Below are positions 24,394-31,746 of a stretch of 64,000 nucleotides of DNA, one piece after another. Each line of letters opens with the position of its first letter. Position 1 is the first letter of the stretch. This DNA comes from a virus. Location: IMG/VR virus record IMGVR_UViG_3300030108_004965, positions 62,001 through 126,000 of that record; one strand, written 5' to 3'. The notes under the pieces were generated by a model. The model had not been told where the DNA came from and searched no databases. It worked only from the letters and a program-made list of their open reading frames with translations. The translations under genes and the position numbers were made by a program.

Positions 24394-25458
24394 TTAGTCC
24401 TTCTTAGCACCAAGGATCTCGATCATGTAATCACGAACAGAAGAACCGTTGGAAAGTTGCACAGAATGGACACCAGAAGCGTTGTGACGCTGTTCAGCAC
24501 CTGAAGCAATAACAGTCCAGAAAGACATGCCAATCTCCGATGGTAGCGTGATCATGTACTCAGCAACATTTTTCAGTTGATCAGCAGACAACTTATCATC
24601 GAAGCACTTAGATTGCTTGAACTTCTCGATAAGAGCGTTGTGGTCGTTGATCTTGAAGTCTTTGGTCAAATCAAGTTTGCCTTCATCCAAGATGTTCTCG
24701 ACAGTTACAATCTTCTTGTAGTTTGCAACGAAGTCATTGAAAGCGACCGCACCCTCGAAGCCAATGAAAGAAGAGGCAAGGTGATAAAGCACAGGGCTTT
24801 GCTTAATCTCCCCATTCATCGAGAGTAGAGCGTCTGAAAGACGAACCCAAGAGCGACGAGAAGGATAAACCTTGTTAGGCTCGTATTCATCGGTATGTTC
24901 AAGGTGTTGATGGTTTTGGTTGATGAAGTCCCAGATTTGAGAAACTACGTTTCCATCTGCCCAATCGAGCCAATCTTCAACCGTAGGTTGTACATCAAAG
25001 ACAGTATAGCGATCCAGTTCCGCTGGATCCATTTCACCAACTTGATACTGTGCCCCGTGTTCTCCACCGTTTACACAAGCAAAGATAAGGGTGTCGGGGT
25101 GTAGGGTATACCCTGCGATCTTCCGACTGTCGCATAACTCGAAGATACCTTGGCGAACTTCCATAGTTGCACGGTCTACTTCATCGAGGAATAGGATAGC
25201 AGGTTCATTGCAAGCGTTATGCAACCATTCTGGTGCAAGCCACGTAGTAACGTTGCCCTCTACCTTTGGTAGACCAAGCAAGTCACCTTCGGTCATCTGT
25301 GAAGCACGACGCTCGATGACAGGCAGACCACGGGCTTCTGCAATCTGATAGACGATAGCGGATTTACCGATACCGTGACGACCACGAATGAGAACAGGAA
25401 ACTTAGCGTCAAGGATGAAAGGAAGAACTGAGTTGAGAGTTTTGAAGTCAATAGCCAT
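24394..25458 (-). CDS. MoxR-type AAA+ ATPase
   Basis: 354 aa with Walker A GRHGIGKS (26-33), Walker B ILFLDEVDR (88-96) and sensor-1 FACVNGGE, followed by AELDRYTVFDV. These are the hallmarks of MoxR/RavA-like AAA+ proteins. These work as hexamers with a vWA partner to remodel proteins. The partner is presumably the vWA protein encoded next. It has its own class II-type promoter, while the partner has an AACCCGATA promoter, so they are not strictly one transcript. Confidence 0.88.
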   Translation of the reverse strand: MAIDFKTLNSVLPFILDAKFPVLIRGRHGIGKSAIVYQIAEARGLPVIERRASQMTEGDLLGLPKVEGNVTTWLAPEWLHNACNEPAILFLDEVDRATMEVRQGIFELCDSRKIAGYTLHPDTLIFACVNGGEHGAQYQVGEMDPAELDRYTVFDVQPTVEDWLDWADGNVVSQIWDFINQNHQHLEHTDEYEPNKVYPSRRSWVRLSDALLSMNGEIKQSPVLYHLASSFIGFEGAVAFNDFVANYKKIVTVENILDEGKLDLTKDFKINDHNALIEKFKQSKCFDDKLSADQLKNVAEYMITLPSEIGMSFWTVIASGAEQRHNASGVHSVQLSNGSSVRDYMIEILGAKKD

Positions 25459-25550
25459 AGTTGGCCTCCAAGGGTGTGTCCAGTAAGGACGGGTTATATA
25501 ATAAATAGTGATTGAGAATAGAAAGGTTGTTGTTTCGCTTTCATACTAAT

Positions 25551-25593
25551 AATGTATCATGCTATCAGAAAAAAGCAAGGTCAAAAAATGTCC
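25551..25593 (-). promoter_or_regulatory. Class II-type activator site and promoter
   Basis: GGTCAAAAAATGTCC (25579-25593) abuts TTGCTT (25573-25578), 16 bp, TACATT (25551-25556). The stop codon of 25581-25757 lies within the palindrome. Drives the MoxR gene. Confidence 0.78.
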
Positions 25594-25757
25594 GTTTTTA
25601 TTTTGCCTCGACAGGCTCGTTTGTTGCGCTTCTTTTTTTTATCGGTGTGCGCTCCAGCACCGCTTCTTTGAAATGCGTGAACTGCTATCCAGTTACGCTC
25701 TTTGGGTTGTTTATTCTTCTTAGAAGATTTGCAGGGTGATCTACACTTGTATGACAT
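25581..25757 (-). CDS. Small basic conserved phage protein (58 aa)
   Basis: ATG 25757 with GGAGG upstream. MSYKCRSPCKSSKKNKQPKE is followed by RNWIAVHAFQRSGAGAH and KKKKRNKRACR. I recall NW(I/V)AVHA...KK...RK proteins from T4-like marine phages, function unknown. Two Cys and about 19 Lys/Arg suggest nucleic-acid or ribosome binding. Confidence 0.65.
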   Translation of the reverse strand: MSYKCRSPCKSSKKNKQPKERNWIAVHAFQRSGAGAHTDKKKKRNKRACRGKIKTDIF

Positions 25758-25771
25758 GGTGTCCTCCAGAT

Positions 25772-25843
25772 TTAAGCGTTAATGATACCAGCAAAGGCAT
25801 ACATAGTGAAAAGAAAGGCGATGTAGATAGTGATCAAAGTCAT
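25772..25843 (-). CDS. Membrane micropeptide (23 aa)
   Basis: ATG 25843 follows GGAGG by 5 nt. It encodes MTLITIYIAFLFTMYAFAGI then INA, one hydrophobic helix. It is the first gene after an AACCCGATA promoter. Confidence 0.5.
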   Translation of the reverse strand: MTLITIYIAFLFTMYAFAGIINA

Positions 25844-25879
25844 AGTGACCTCCAAGTTGATCGGTTGTTGTTTCGGTTA

Positions 25880-25914
25880 TATTATACTCTTATCGGGTTA
25901 GGTTAGATTTGTCA
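25880..25914 (-). promoter_or_regulatory. AACCCG-type promoter
   Basis: TTGACA (25909-25914), spacer containing AACCCGATAAG, then TATAAT (25880-25885). Drives 25843 and 25757. Confidence 0.65.
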
Positions 25915-26088
25915 AGAAAAAAGTTTATTTTTTTCTATCACCTCGAAATTCTGGTCGAGTGTCCATTCCACCCCCCAACTGTTGTTAAGCCAATGGATTT
26001 TGGTTGTACTGGCTACTTTGTTTGTTTCTACTATTATCCCCAGCGCACGGGTGTGGACACGGTGTCTTACTAAATCTCCTATTTGCAT
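25897..26088 (-). CDS. GDLV-family small protein
   Basis: 63 aa: MQIGDLVRHRVHTRALGIIV, KIHWLNNSWGVEW and FEVIEKNKL. The frame runs through the -35 of the next promoter before stopping at TAA 25897, giving a hydrophobic tail (FFLTNLT). An earlier functional end cannot be excluded. Confidence 0.7.
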
Positions 26089-26261
26089 AAGACCTCCAGT
26101 TTATTAATCCAGTAATCCCCAACTCCCATTCCATTGAGCCAATGAACAGTTACCATAGTATAAATGCTCTCCGATGGCGATGTTATTTTCCTGAGTTCAA
26201 CCACAATACCCATGCCTTGGTGCATATCACTTTCATGCATTACTAAAGTTCCTATTTCCAT
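26079..26261 (-). CDS. GDLV-family small protein (GTLV variant)
   Basis: 60 aa: MEIGTLVMHESDMHQGMGIV, VTVHWLNGMG and NKLEVLCK. The LEVLCK end is encoded by the ribosome-binding site and start of the following gene. Confidence 0.8.
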   Translation of the reverse strand: MEIGTLVMHESDMHQGMGIVVELRKITSPSESIYTMVTVHWLNGMGVGDYWINKLEVLCK

Positions 26262-26956
26262 TATTTACCTCGCTTTTTACGGGATACAAGTTTGATTGCT
26301 CGCTCTTGTCGAAGTTGTTCGCCCGAAGGGAACATTATTCTGTATGTTCGAGTTCCACCTTTGGTTTTGTTGTATGTCGCGACCTCATGGACAACAGAAG
26401 CATCTACTTCTGTGATGAAGCCCATCTCTTTGTGTTCTCCCTGCTTCTCCTGCCAGTAGGTATATTCAGACTTGCGAACCTGTACCAAGTCACCTACGGA
26501 GTAGAGTAGGGGCTTTTCAAAAGTGTCTCGAAGTCTTGGGGCTAACTTGGAAGAAGTAAGTCTATTGCAATCTTCGAGACACGGTACACTACCTTCCGTA
26601 TCACGGGAGGCATGCAACACAGCACGAGCAGTTCGCTTGCGGTTGTCGATGTGATGGGCATAAGCCGATTGTCTTGAAGTGAGGAAGAAGGTAGCCAAGA
26701 ACAGAACCCATTCGCGATATGCACCATCCTCTTGCCACATTATACGGTGGTTCTCACGTTCTTCATCAATCTTACTAGCCTTCTCGTCCGAGTTGCGTTC
26801 CATAAGAACCTGAGCGAACTGGGCTTGACCAGAAGTCAATGCGCCCCACTTCTTCAGGCTTCTCGCCATGTCCTCTAGGATGCCGCTGTCTCGCAGATTA
26901 TTGAGTTTGTAGGCGTTGTTCATAGCGTTGATAAGTTGGTTGTGAGTGATGGTCAT
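26261..26956 (-). CDS. Two-domain protein: helical domain fused to a GDLV domain
   Basis: 231 aa from ATG 26956. Residues 1-150 are helical (MTITHNQLINAMNNAYKLNN, GALTSGQAQFAQVLMERN). From about residue 153, YSVGDLVQVRKSEYTYWQEK then MGFITEVDA and YRIMFPSGEQL reproduce the array fold. It is the only clear fusion, so the helical part may show what the free domains act with. The TxxQ...FA pattern recalls phage proteins with unassigned roles. Confidence 0.76.
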   Translation of the reverse strand: MTITHNQLINAMNNAYKLNNLRDSGILEDMARSLKKWGALTSGQAQFAQVLMERNSDEKASKIDEERENHRIMWQEDGAYREWVLFLATFFLTSRQSAYAHHIDNRKRTARAVLHASRDTEGSVPCLEDCNRLTSSKLAPRLRDTFEKPLLYSVGDLVQVRKSEYTYWQEKQGEHKEMGFITEVDASVVHEVATYNKTKGGTRTYRIMFPSGEQLRQERAIKLVSRKKRGK

Positions 26957-26980
26957 TGTGACCTCCATTGTTTTGGGTTA

Positions 26981-27016
26981 TATAATACTCTTATCGGGTT
27001 GAGTTAGATTTGTCAA
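26981..27016 (-). promoter_or_regulatory. AACCCG-type promoter
   Basis: TTGACA (27011-27016), AACCCGATAAG in the spacer, then TATTATATAACCC. Drives 26956 to 25897. Confidence 0.65.
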
Positions 27017-27030
27017 GAAAAAAGTTTATT

Positions 27031-27213
27031 TTAGTTGTTATCGGCCATTCTGTCGGCAACCATTAGCATAGCCAAAACTGTCTCCCAAATCAAGTCGCTA
27101 TCTTCTTTCGACAAATGCTTGGTTTCCTCGATTGTTGCTTGTATAAGTCCGGCAAAACTTAGGTTCTCCGCTAACTTCCTTATATTCTCTTCTGCTTGTT
27201 CAAATGGTGTCAT
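27031..27213 (-). CDS. Hypothetical acidic helical protein (60 aa)
   Basis: MTPFEQAEENIRKLAENLSF continues as a helix with a hydrophobic end (TVLAMLMVADRM). It overlaps 27200 by 14 nt and is the last gene of its operon. The family is not recognised. Confidence 0.65.
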   Translation of the reverse strand: MTPFEQAEENIRKLAENLSFAGLIQATIEETKHLSKEDSDLIWETVLAMLMVADRMADNN

Positions 27214-27544
27214 AGCCAGCCTCCATCATTATCAATGCAAAGGAAGTCAAGAGTTCATCGGCTGTGTGATCTCTGCCACCAGCGATTTCAACCATGCGGT
27301 CGACCTTTCCTTCTTCATTACAAGCAAACACTAATGTTTCCAAGTAGCCCATTCGGGTGCTTTCCGAGATTACGAAGTGATTGATCTTCGTAGCACCACC
27401 AATCAAAGAGCCGTGATTGCTTGGGTATCCATCGCTATCAATATAAAGACCCCATTCGGGAGCATGGACAACATACTGCTTGATGTAGGTATCATCGGAA
27501 AACACTGTCTTTTCTGTTTCGTTTATTACCTTCGGTATCATCAT
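27200..27544 (-). CDS. Hypothetical protein (114 aa)
   Basis: Starts MMIPKVINETEKTVFSDDTY. PEWGLYIDSDGYPSNHGSL and RMGYLETLVFACNEEGK suggest beta strands. GGAAGG lies 7-9 nt before the paired ATGs. The function is unknown. Confidence 0.68.
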   Translation of the reverse strand: MMIPKVINETEKTVFSDDTYIKQYVVHAPEWGLYIDSDGYPSNHGSLIGGATKINHFVISESTRMGYLETLVFACNEEGKVDRMVEIAGGRDHTADELLTSFALIMMEAGYDTI

Positions 27545-27738
27545 TTATCACCTTCCTTTGTTGGTGGTTGGAAGCCCATAGAAGGCTTCTCTGTGGCTTC
27601 TGGTGGTGTTGCCCGAACCATCATGGGCATACCCCCCATTTGGGGTGGTAGAGTAGCACTGGACAGGGCTAACACAGTTATTACTTTGTTTAATAGTTCA
27701 TCGGAAATGTCGATGGTTAGTTTGATTTGATTACTCAT
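27541..27738 (-). CDS. Hypothetical protein (65 aa)
   Basis: ATG 27738 with GGAGG upstream. MSNQIKLTIDISDELLNKVI is a strand-helix unit resembling ribbon-helix-helix starts. A Met/Pro-rich tail (PPQMGGMPMMVRATPP) follows. The TIDIS strand plus helix could bind DNA or a partner protein; this is uncertain. Confidence 0.62.
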   Translation of the reverse strand: MSNQIKLTIDISDELLNKVITVLALSSATLPPQMGGMPMMVRATPPEATEKPSMGFQPPTKEGDK

Positions 27739-27917
27739 AGTACCTCCAAGTATCGGGGATCGCACCATTGCAATCCGTTTAGTTTTTTTATTTCATGTCC
27801 GAGGAAATGGACACGGATAGTGTGGTGTCCTCGGATTGGTTTGTTGTCGATAAGCACGACAATGCCTGATCTGAAGCCAAGTGCGCTCCCCATTCTTACC
27901 AAGTCTCCTACTTGCAT
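27735..27917 (-). CDS. GDLV-family small protein
   Basis: 60 aa: MQVGDLVRMGSALGFRSGIV, TIRVHFLGHEIK, ending RYLEVL. A 4-nt overlap joins it to the next start. Confidence 0.8.
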   Translation of the reverse strand: MQVGDLVRMGSALGFRSGIVVLIDNKPIRGHHTIRVHFLGHEIKKLNGLQWCDPRYLEVL

Positions 27918-28069
27918 ATTACCTCCAAATCCCACACAGACATATTGCATATATCCCCATCATTCCAAAGGACTTCCACTTCATTGTCGTCGCCTATCTG
28001 TTCGGGGTCTATACAGGCAATGATACCGATGTGTCCTTGGTCGTGTCTAACTAAGTCTCCTACTTTCAT
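27908..28069 (-). CDS. GDLV-family small protein
   Basis: 53 aa, acidic: MKVGDLVRHDQGHIGIIACI, VEVLWNDGD and WDLEVICK. The last codons hold the GGAGG and start of 27735-27917. Confidence 0.82.
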   Translation of the reverse strand: MKVGDLVRHDQGHIGIIACIDPEQIGDDNEVEVLWNDGDICNMSVWDLEVICK

Positions 28070-28227
28070 ACGGCCTCCAAGTCGTCGGGGTTGCTTGTCC
28101 AAGTCTTTGCTCCACTGTGTTCTCCAAACCATTGGACATGGTGGTGAAAACCTACTATCTCGATGATGACACCGAGACACTGTGTGTGTCTGCAAGATAC
28201 CAATGTTCCTACTTTCCAGTTTCGCAT
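28066..28227 (-). CDS. GDLV-family small protein (GTLV variant)
   Basis: 53 aa: MRNWKVGTLVSCRHTQCLGV, IVGFHHHVQWFGEHSG, ending DDLEAV. Overlap ATGA with 28069. It is the first gene after the promoter at 28251. Confidence 0.77.
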   Translation of the reverse strand: MRNWKVGTLVSCRHTQCLGVIIEIVGFHHHVQWFGEHSGAKTWTSNPDDLEAV

Positions 28228-28250
28228 AAGACCTCCAAGTCTTTTTGGTT

Positions 28251-28287
28251 ATATTATACTCTTATCGGGTTGAATTGGATTTGTCAA
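28251..28287 (-). promoter_or_regulatory. AACCCG-type promoter
   Basis: TTGACA (28282-28287), AACCCGATAAG spacer element, TATAATATAACC near 28251-28259. Drives 28227 to 27031. Confidence 0.65.
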
Positions 28288-28296
28288 GAAAAAAGT

Positions 28297-28530
28297 TTAT
28301 TTTAGTTCTATGACCTCGAAGCAGTGGGAGTATTCCATTTCGAGTTCTTCTTCTGTGTATGATAGGATGGTGGTGTAGTCCTTCCCTAGTCCACGCACAT
28401 TTCGGGGGCAAACCCAATAAATACTGTAAATGTTATCACCACGATAGTCTACATAGACTTGGAAAACTACGCCTGTATCTCGACAACCTCCAGTTGTATC
28501 TATGATAAGTTGTCCAAGTTTCAGTTTCAT
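28297..28530 (-). CDS. GDLV-like protein (GQLI variant)
   Basis: 77 aa: MKLKLGQLIIDTTGGCRDTG, VVFQVYVD, YSIYWVCPRN and a long acidic end closing CFEVIELK. It is the last gene of the operon from 29759. Confidence 0.7.
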   Translation of the reverse strand: MKLKLGQLIIDTTGGCRDTGVVFQVYVDYRGDNIYSIYWVCPRNVRGLGKDYTTILSYTEEELEMEYSHCFEVIELK

Positions 28531-28688
28531 AATGCCTCCAAGTCACAGGGGTCTAGCCACCCACCAGTTTGGTGTTGTATCTCGAACCAATAAACCCTTG
28601 CATATGTTTTCGATCCCCATTCCATAACATGGGTTACAACACCCATCAGCCCGTTGACTTCGCCTCTTATCAAATCTCCAACATTCAT
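28527..28688 (-). CDS. GDLV-family small protein
   Basis: 53 aa: MNVGDLIRGEVNGLMGVVTH, ARVYWFEIQHQTGG, ending CDLEAL. The longer frame in another phase at 28543-28779 is a shadow of this gene and its neighbour. Confidence 0.78.
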   Translation of the reverse strand: MNVGDLIRGEVNGLMGVVTHVMEWGSKTYARVYWFEIQHQTGGWLDPCDLEAL

Positions 28689-28897
28689 TTCGCCCCCTTA
28701 AATCTTTTGATTTCATATCGAGCCATAGGGAAGTTGTATGTTGTTCCGTCTTTTTTATACCAGTCAATCTGGTAGCCATGTCTTTGGTTCTTATATTCTA
28801 CGACCATTCCGAAAAGTCCGAGGACATTGTGGTTCTGGTCTAGTTTCTTCCCAGCCGCAGATAGTTCGACCAGTTCGCCATTCTCTATTCTTTTCAT
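28685..28897 (-). CDS. GDLV-like protein (GELV variant)
   Basis: 70 aa, basic: MKRIENGELVELSAAGKKLD, LFGMVVEYKNQRHGYQIDW and PMARYEIKRFKGAK. Confidence 0.74.
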   Translation of the reverse strand: MKRIENGELVELSAAGKKLDQNHNVLGLFGMVVEYKNQRHGYQIDWYKKDGTTYNFPMARYEIKRFKGAK

Positions 28898-29064
28898 AGT
28901 GCCTCCAGCACTTGCTTTGTTGCGTAGTATTCCCAGTCTAAGGACTGGTCAAGGGTTATTACTTTGTAAACGGGGTCATCTGTTGCAAGGTCATCATAGG
29001 TTATACCAACGATAAGCACGATCTCCTCGACAGTTTTGTCAAACGCTATGTCTCCTATTTGCAT
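28894..29064 (-). CDS. GDLV-like protein (GDIA variant), acidic
   Basis: 56 aa: MQIGDIAFDKTVEEIVLIVG, DDPVYKVITLDQ, ending VLEAL. The start and first codons are family-like, but the body has lost the Gly-Ile-Val and Trp strand consensus. Confidence 0.68.
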   Translation of the reverse strand: MQIGDIAFDKTVEEIVLIVGITYDDLATDDPVYKVITLDQSLDWEYYATKQVLEAL

Positions 29065-29225
29065 ATTACCTCCACATATTTGTTGGGCAAAGACAGTTCA
29101 TACGTGTTTCCCACCGCCTTGGTTAAACCGATGATTTTCCAGCGGTTAAACTCGTTGGATACCCTTGCGGTTACGATCCCGATTTCATCGGTAGTTGTTA
29201 TTCTTACTAAACTTCCTATTTGCAT
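29055..29225 (-). CDS. GDLV-family small protein (GSLV variant)
   Basis: 56 aa: MQIGSLVRITTTDEIGIVTA, RWKIIGLTKAVG, ending YVEVICK. The stop lies 7-10 nt inside the next gene. Confidence 0.76.
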   Translation of the reverse strand: MQIGSLVRITTTDEIGIVTARVSNEFNRWKIIGLTKAVGNTYELSLPNKYVEVICK

Positions 29226-29413
29226 GTTACCTCCATAGGGTAGGAAATAAGTTTCAAGTCATAATCCTCATACCACCCGTTATGCTGGGGAGTAGAGGGG
29301 AAGTGTACTTCATAGGCACGTTGCTTCTTTCCGCTTTCTGGAAAGATCCAGCCAAGAGCCACGATAAAACCGATGTTGCCAAGCCCATCATCTACTAAAT
29401 CACCTATTTGCAT
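29216..29413 (-). CDS. GDLV-family small protein
   Basis: 65 aa: MQIGDLVDDGLGNIGFIVAL, YEVHFPSTPQHNGWYEDYDL and PMEVTCK. Confidence 0.78.
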   Translation of the reverse strand: MQIGDLVDDGLGNIGFIVALGWIFPESGKKQRAYEVHFPSTPQHNGWYEDYDLKLISYPMEVTCK

Positions 29414-29592
29414 ATTACCTCCAACCTGTGGCACTCCCACCAATGCTCGTAGCCTTCTGGTGTCCAGCAAACAAGAGCCGTGGGGTTGCTGGTGATAGTT
29501 GAACATTCAACAATCTTGACTACAATCCCGAAGGAAACACCAAAGGTGTTGACTTGGTTGTCTTTTATCTTCACTAAATCTCCTACTTTCAT
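29404..29592 (-). CDS. GDLV-family small protein
   Basis: 62 aa: MKVGDLVKIKDNQVNTFGVS, FGIVVKIVE, ALVCWTPEGYEHWW and RLEVICK. It has an unusually Trp/Cys-rich C-terminal half. Confidence 0.82.
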   Translation of the reverse strand: MKVGDLVKIKDNQVNTFGVSFGIVVKIVECSTITSNPTALVCWTPEGYEHWWECHRLEVICK

Positions 29593-29759
29593 GATACCAC
29601 CTCACACATAAAGTAAAGCCATTCTTTCTCGACACCTTCACAAAGAACAGTGTAAGTGCCATTCATAGCGTTTAGCCGAAGGCAAAGCCCAACATAGTGT
29701 TGGGGTTGCCCTCCAGTGTAGTCAGTGTATTGTATCAGTGATCCAACTTCATCATTCAT
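29589..29759 (-). CDS. GDLV-like protein (GSLI variant)
   Basis: 56 aa: MNDEVGSLIQYTDYTGGQPQ, HYVGLCLRLN, EWLYFMCEVVS. It is the first gene of the operon; GGAG lies 8 nt before the ATG. Confidence 0.72.
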   Translation of the reverse strand: MNDEVGSLIQYTDYTGGQPQHYVGLCLRLNAMNGTYTVLCEGVEKEWLYFMCEVVS

Positions 29760-29789
29760 AATGTCTCCAGTTGTTTGGGTTATGTTAGT

Positions 29790-29832
29790 AATGTATCACG
29801 ATTTGAAGATTTGTCGAGGACAGAAAATGACC
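29790..29832 (-). promoter_or_regulatory. Class II-type activator site and promoter
   Basis: GGACAGAAAATGACC (29818-29832) abuts TCGACA (29812-29817), 16 bp, TACATT (29790-29795). Drives 29759 to 28297. Confidence 0.8.
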
Positions 29833-29835
29833 GTT

Positions 29836-30735
29836 TTATAGCCAAAGTTGTATAAGGTCGGTCACACCTTCTTCATAGAGTTTTTCTTGTGAGCGTTTTT
29901 TCGTTAGGAACTCCATTGCTTTGGCATGCCCTTCTTCTATCCACTCCGCACCAAGGGGAGTTTTGGAAGGAGACAAGACAGATATAAACTGGGGTTCGTT
30001 CCAAGAGTATCGAGAACCTGTGTATTTCACCAAGTTTCGTTCAAGACTATTGCTTATTCTAACTCCTATACCATCTGTGCCGAAGGAAACAAGTTTTGTC
30101 TCGTTGCCGATCTGGACTGTGACTTTGAGGTGCTGTCTGTAATCGTCTTTTCGATAATCATAACCGTTGCTGTGTGTTTTACTTCCGCAGAATAAAGACA
30201 GTTCATGCCAGTTTACATCTGTAACAACTCCGATAAACTCTTCGGTTGTACGGTTGTTACCATAGCCGCTCTCGGTCTTTAGGTTGAGTAATGCTCCTTC
30301 GGAGATACCCATTTGCTCGACAAATACCTGATGGAACATTTTACGCCAGTTGCGATTGGCATTGATAGCATCGGTGTTGTAAGCGTCCATATCTTCGCAG
30401 TGTCTACGATTGTGTTCTGTTGAACCACAGAACCCACACTTCGATTTAGACCGCTTGCGACCAGTGTTGCCACGTTTTTTGGCGGCTTCTTGCTTTGCAT
30501 AAGCGTTCATGCAGTTTTGATACCACTCTCCCCAATACTTTGGGTTCTTGTACCAATGACAGGTAGCAGTAGACTTACTTACCCCGATGGGTATCACGGG
30601 AGGAGACTTTGTAAACCAAGCATAGTCCTCGGCTACACGGGGGCAGTTGGTTGCGTTGTGCCCTTCTGCTCGGCAGTAGGAACATTTTGATTTACTTCTG
30701 TAAGAAGTGTTTCCGCTGTTGTTGTATATATTCAT
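29836..30735 (-). CDS. Double zinc-knuckle protein, paralog of 31792-32772
   Basis: The 299-aa product has two CCHC-like knuckles: C18-C21-H26-C31 and C100-C103-H108-C113 (CGFCGSTEHNRRHC). A C-terminal domain (about 150-299) follows with GVVTDVNWHELSLF and a conserved PLGAEWIEEGHAKAMEF. Zinc knuckles of this spacing bind single-stranded nucleic acid. The second copy shares both knuckles and the C-terminal outline, so this is a duplicated phage family. AGGAG supports ATG 30735. RNA or ssDNA binding is inferred. Confidence 0.78.
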   Translation of the reverse strand: MNIYNNSGNTSYRSKSKCSYCRAEGHNATNCPRVAEDYAWFTKSPPVIPIGVSKSTATCHWYKNPKYWGEWYQNCMNAYAKQEAAKKRGNTGRKRSKSKCGFCGSTEHNRRHCEDMDAYNTDAINANRNWRKMFHQVFVEQMGISEGALLNLKTESGYGNNRTTEEFIGVVTDVNWHELSLFCGSKTHSNGYDYRKDDYRQHLKVTVQIGNETKLVSFGTDGIGVRISNSLERNLVKYTGSRYSWNEPQFISVLSPSKTPLGAEWIEEGHAKAMEFLTKKRSQEKLYEEGVTDLIQLWL

Positions 30736-30737
30736 GA

Positions 30738-30989
30738 TTACTTCTCCTGTGAAGTTCGGGGTGTTTGTCCACCTGTGGACTTTGGTTTTTTAGGTTGTTT
30801 TTTAATGGGCATATAACACAAGCCCTCTTGTATCATTACAGAAGCGGTGCGACCGAAGAAGCCCTGCATAGACCATGCAAGTCCTGTGTCAATAAGGTGT
30901 TGCCACGCTTGAATGTATTGCTCGTCGCTATCGGCTTCTTGTGCGCCTTCGGCTATCATCGTAGCCTCTAAGTTAGTTAGTTTCTTCAT
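30738..30989 (-). CDS. Small conserved protein (DUF7417-like)
   Basis: 83 aa from ATG 30989. MKKLTNLEATMIAEGAQEAD, EQYIQAWQHLIDTGLAW and MQGFFGRTASVMIQEGLC match a family I recall from phages and plasmids (AWQ.L.DTGLAW.LQG.FGR.A). The tail is Lys/Pro-rich. The function is unknown. It is transcribed ahead of the zinc-knuckle gene. Confidence 0.78.
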   Translation of the reverse strand: MKKLTNLEATMIAEGAQEADSDEQYIQAWQHLIDTGLAWSMQGFFGRTASVMIQEGLCYMPIKKQPKKPKSTGGQTPRTSQEK

Positions 30990-31020
30990 CGAAACCTCCA
31001 TTTGTTTGGGTTATACTATA

Positions 31021-31063
31021 AGTGTATCACGGTGGTGGGATTTTGCAAGGACAAAATATGTCC
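31021..31063 (-). promoter_or_regulatory. Class II-type activator site and promoter
   Basis: GGACAAAATATGTCC (31049-31063) abuts TTGCAA (31043-31048), 16 bp, TACACT (31021-31026). Drives 30989 and 30735. Confidence 0.8.
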
Positions 31064-31067
31064 GTTT

Positions 31068-31220
31068 TCATAATAGTTCGAGATTACAGCCGTTGTAGCC
31101 TTGTTTGTATTTTTCATCGAACCAGTAGACCACCCACCTATCGACACAACCTACTTGCCATAGAATAATACCTATGCCTTCGCCACAGCCGTCTGTTACC
31201 AAATCACCTACTCCGAACAT
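31068..31220 (-). CDS. GDLV-family small protein
   Basis: 50 aa, among the shortest: MFGVGDLVTDGCGEGIGIIL, RWVVYWFDEKYKQGYNG, ending LELL. The stop is 5 bp from the palindrome. Confidence 0.78.
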   Translation of the reverse strand: MFGVGDLVTDGCGEGIGIILWQVGCVDRWVVYWFDEKYKQGYNGCNLELL

Positions 31221-31221
31221 G

Positions 31222-31494
31222 CTACACCTTCCCACTGTCTACATTTTGTACTACAAGTAAAGGTTCACCATTCGCATAGGAGGCTGAGACAAACGCATAT
31301 TCGCTCACAAATGCCCCTTGGTTGAGTTCCTTGTGGAAATGCTTAACCTCACCGCTGGTGAGCCACAAACGCTCGTCAGGGGTAACATATGCGCTTGCTG
31401 TGGCAAACTCATGAACATCGCCCGACCATTCGCCTCGGTTCTCTTCTGCTAGCATTTTGGCTGTTTTCATTATTATTTCCAGTTTATCGTTCAT
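31222..31494 (-). CDS. Hypothetical protein (90 aa)
   Basis: ATG 31494 follows GGAGG. MNDKLEIIMKTAKMLAEENR is a helix; the rest is beta-like (EYAFVSASYANGEPLLVVQN). No family is recognised. Confidence 0.68.
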   Translation of the reverse strand: MNDKLEIIMKTAKMLAEENRGEWSGDVHEFATASAYVTPDERLWLTSGEVKHFHKELNQGAFVSEYAFVSASYANGEPLLVVQNVDSGKV

Positions 31495-31717
31495 GTTGTC
31501 CTCCTTTGACAATCTTGAATGTTTCAGTTGAACCATAAAGGTCATGATCCCACATAGCGTCATCGTCATCTTCACTTAACCACTTAATGTAGATAAGATG
31601 GGCAAAGCCACCATTTTTGTGGTGCGCCTCGGTATGAGTTACCCACCCTATGTCATTAGCCTCTGGATGATTATTTTCCCAATGTTTATACAGTATCATG
31701 TCTCCAACTTCTATCAT
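31484..31717 (-). CDS. GDLV-family small protein (GDMI variant)
   Basis: 77 aa: MIEVGDMILYKHWENNHPEA, NDIGWVTHTEAHH, LIYIKWLSEDDDD and TFKIVKGGQ. Strongly acidic loop. Confidence 0.76.
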   Translation of the reverse strand: MIEVGDMILYKHWENNHPEANDIGWVTHTEAHHKNGGFAHLIYIKWLSEDDDDAMWDHDLYGSTETFKIVKGGQHER

Positions 31718-31746
31718 AATGTCCTCCAGTGTTGGGGTATAGTAGT

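Noticed and set aside
28543-28779. 78-aa minus-strand frame overlapping 28527-28688 and 28685-28897
   Set aside because: It is out of frame with two family members that have good ribosome-binding sites and conserved motifs; it has none.
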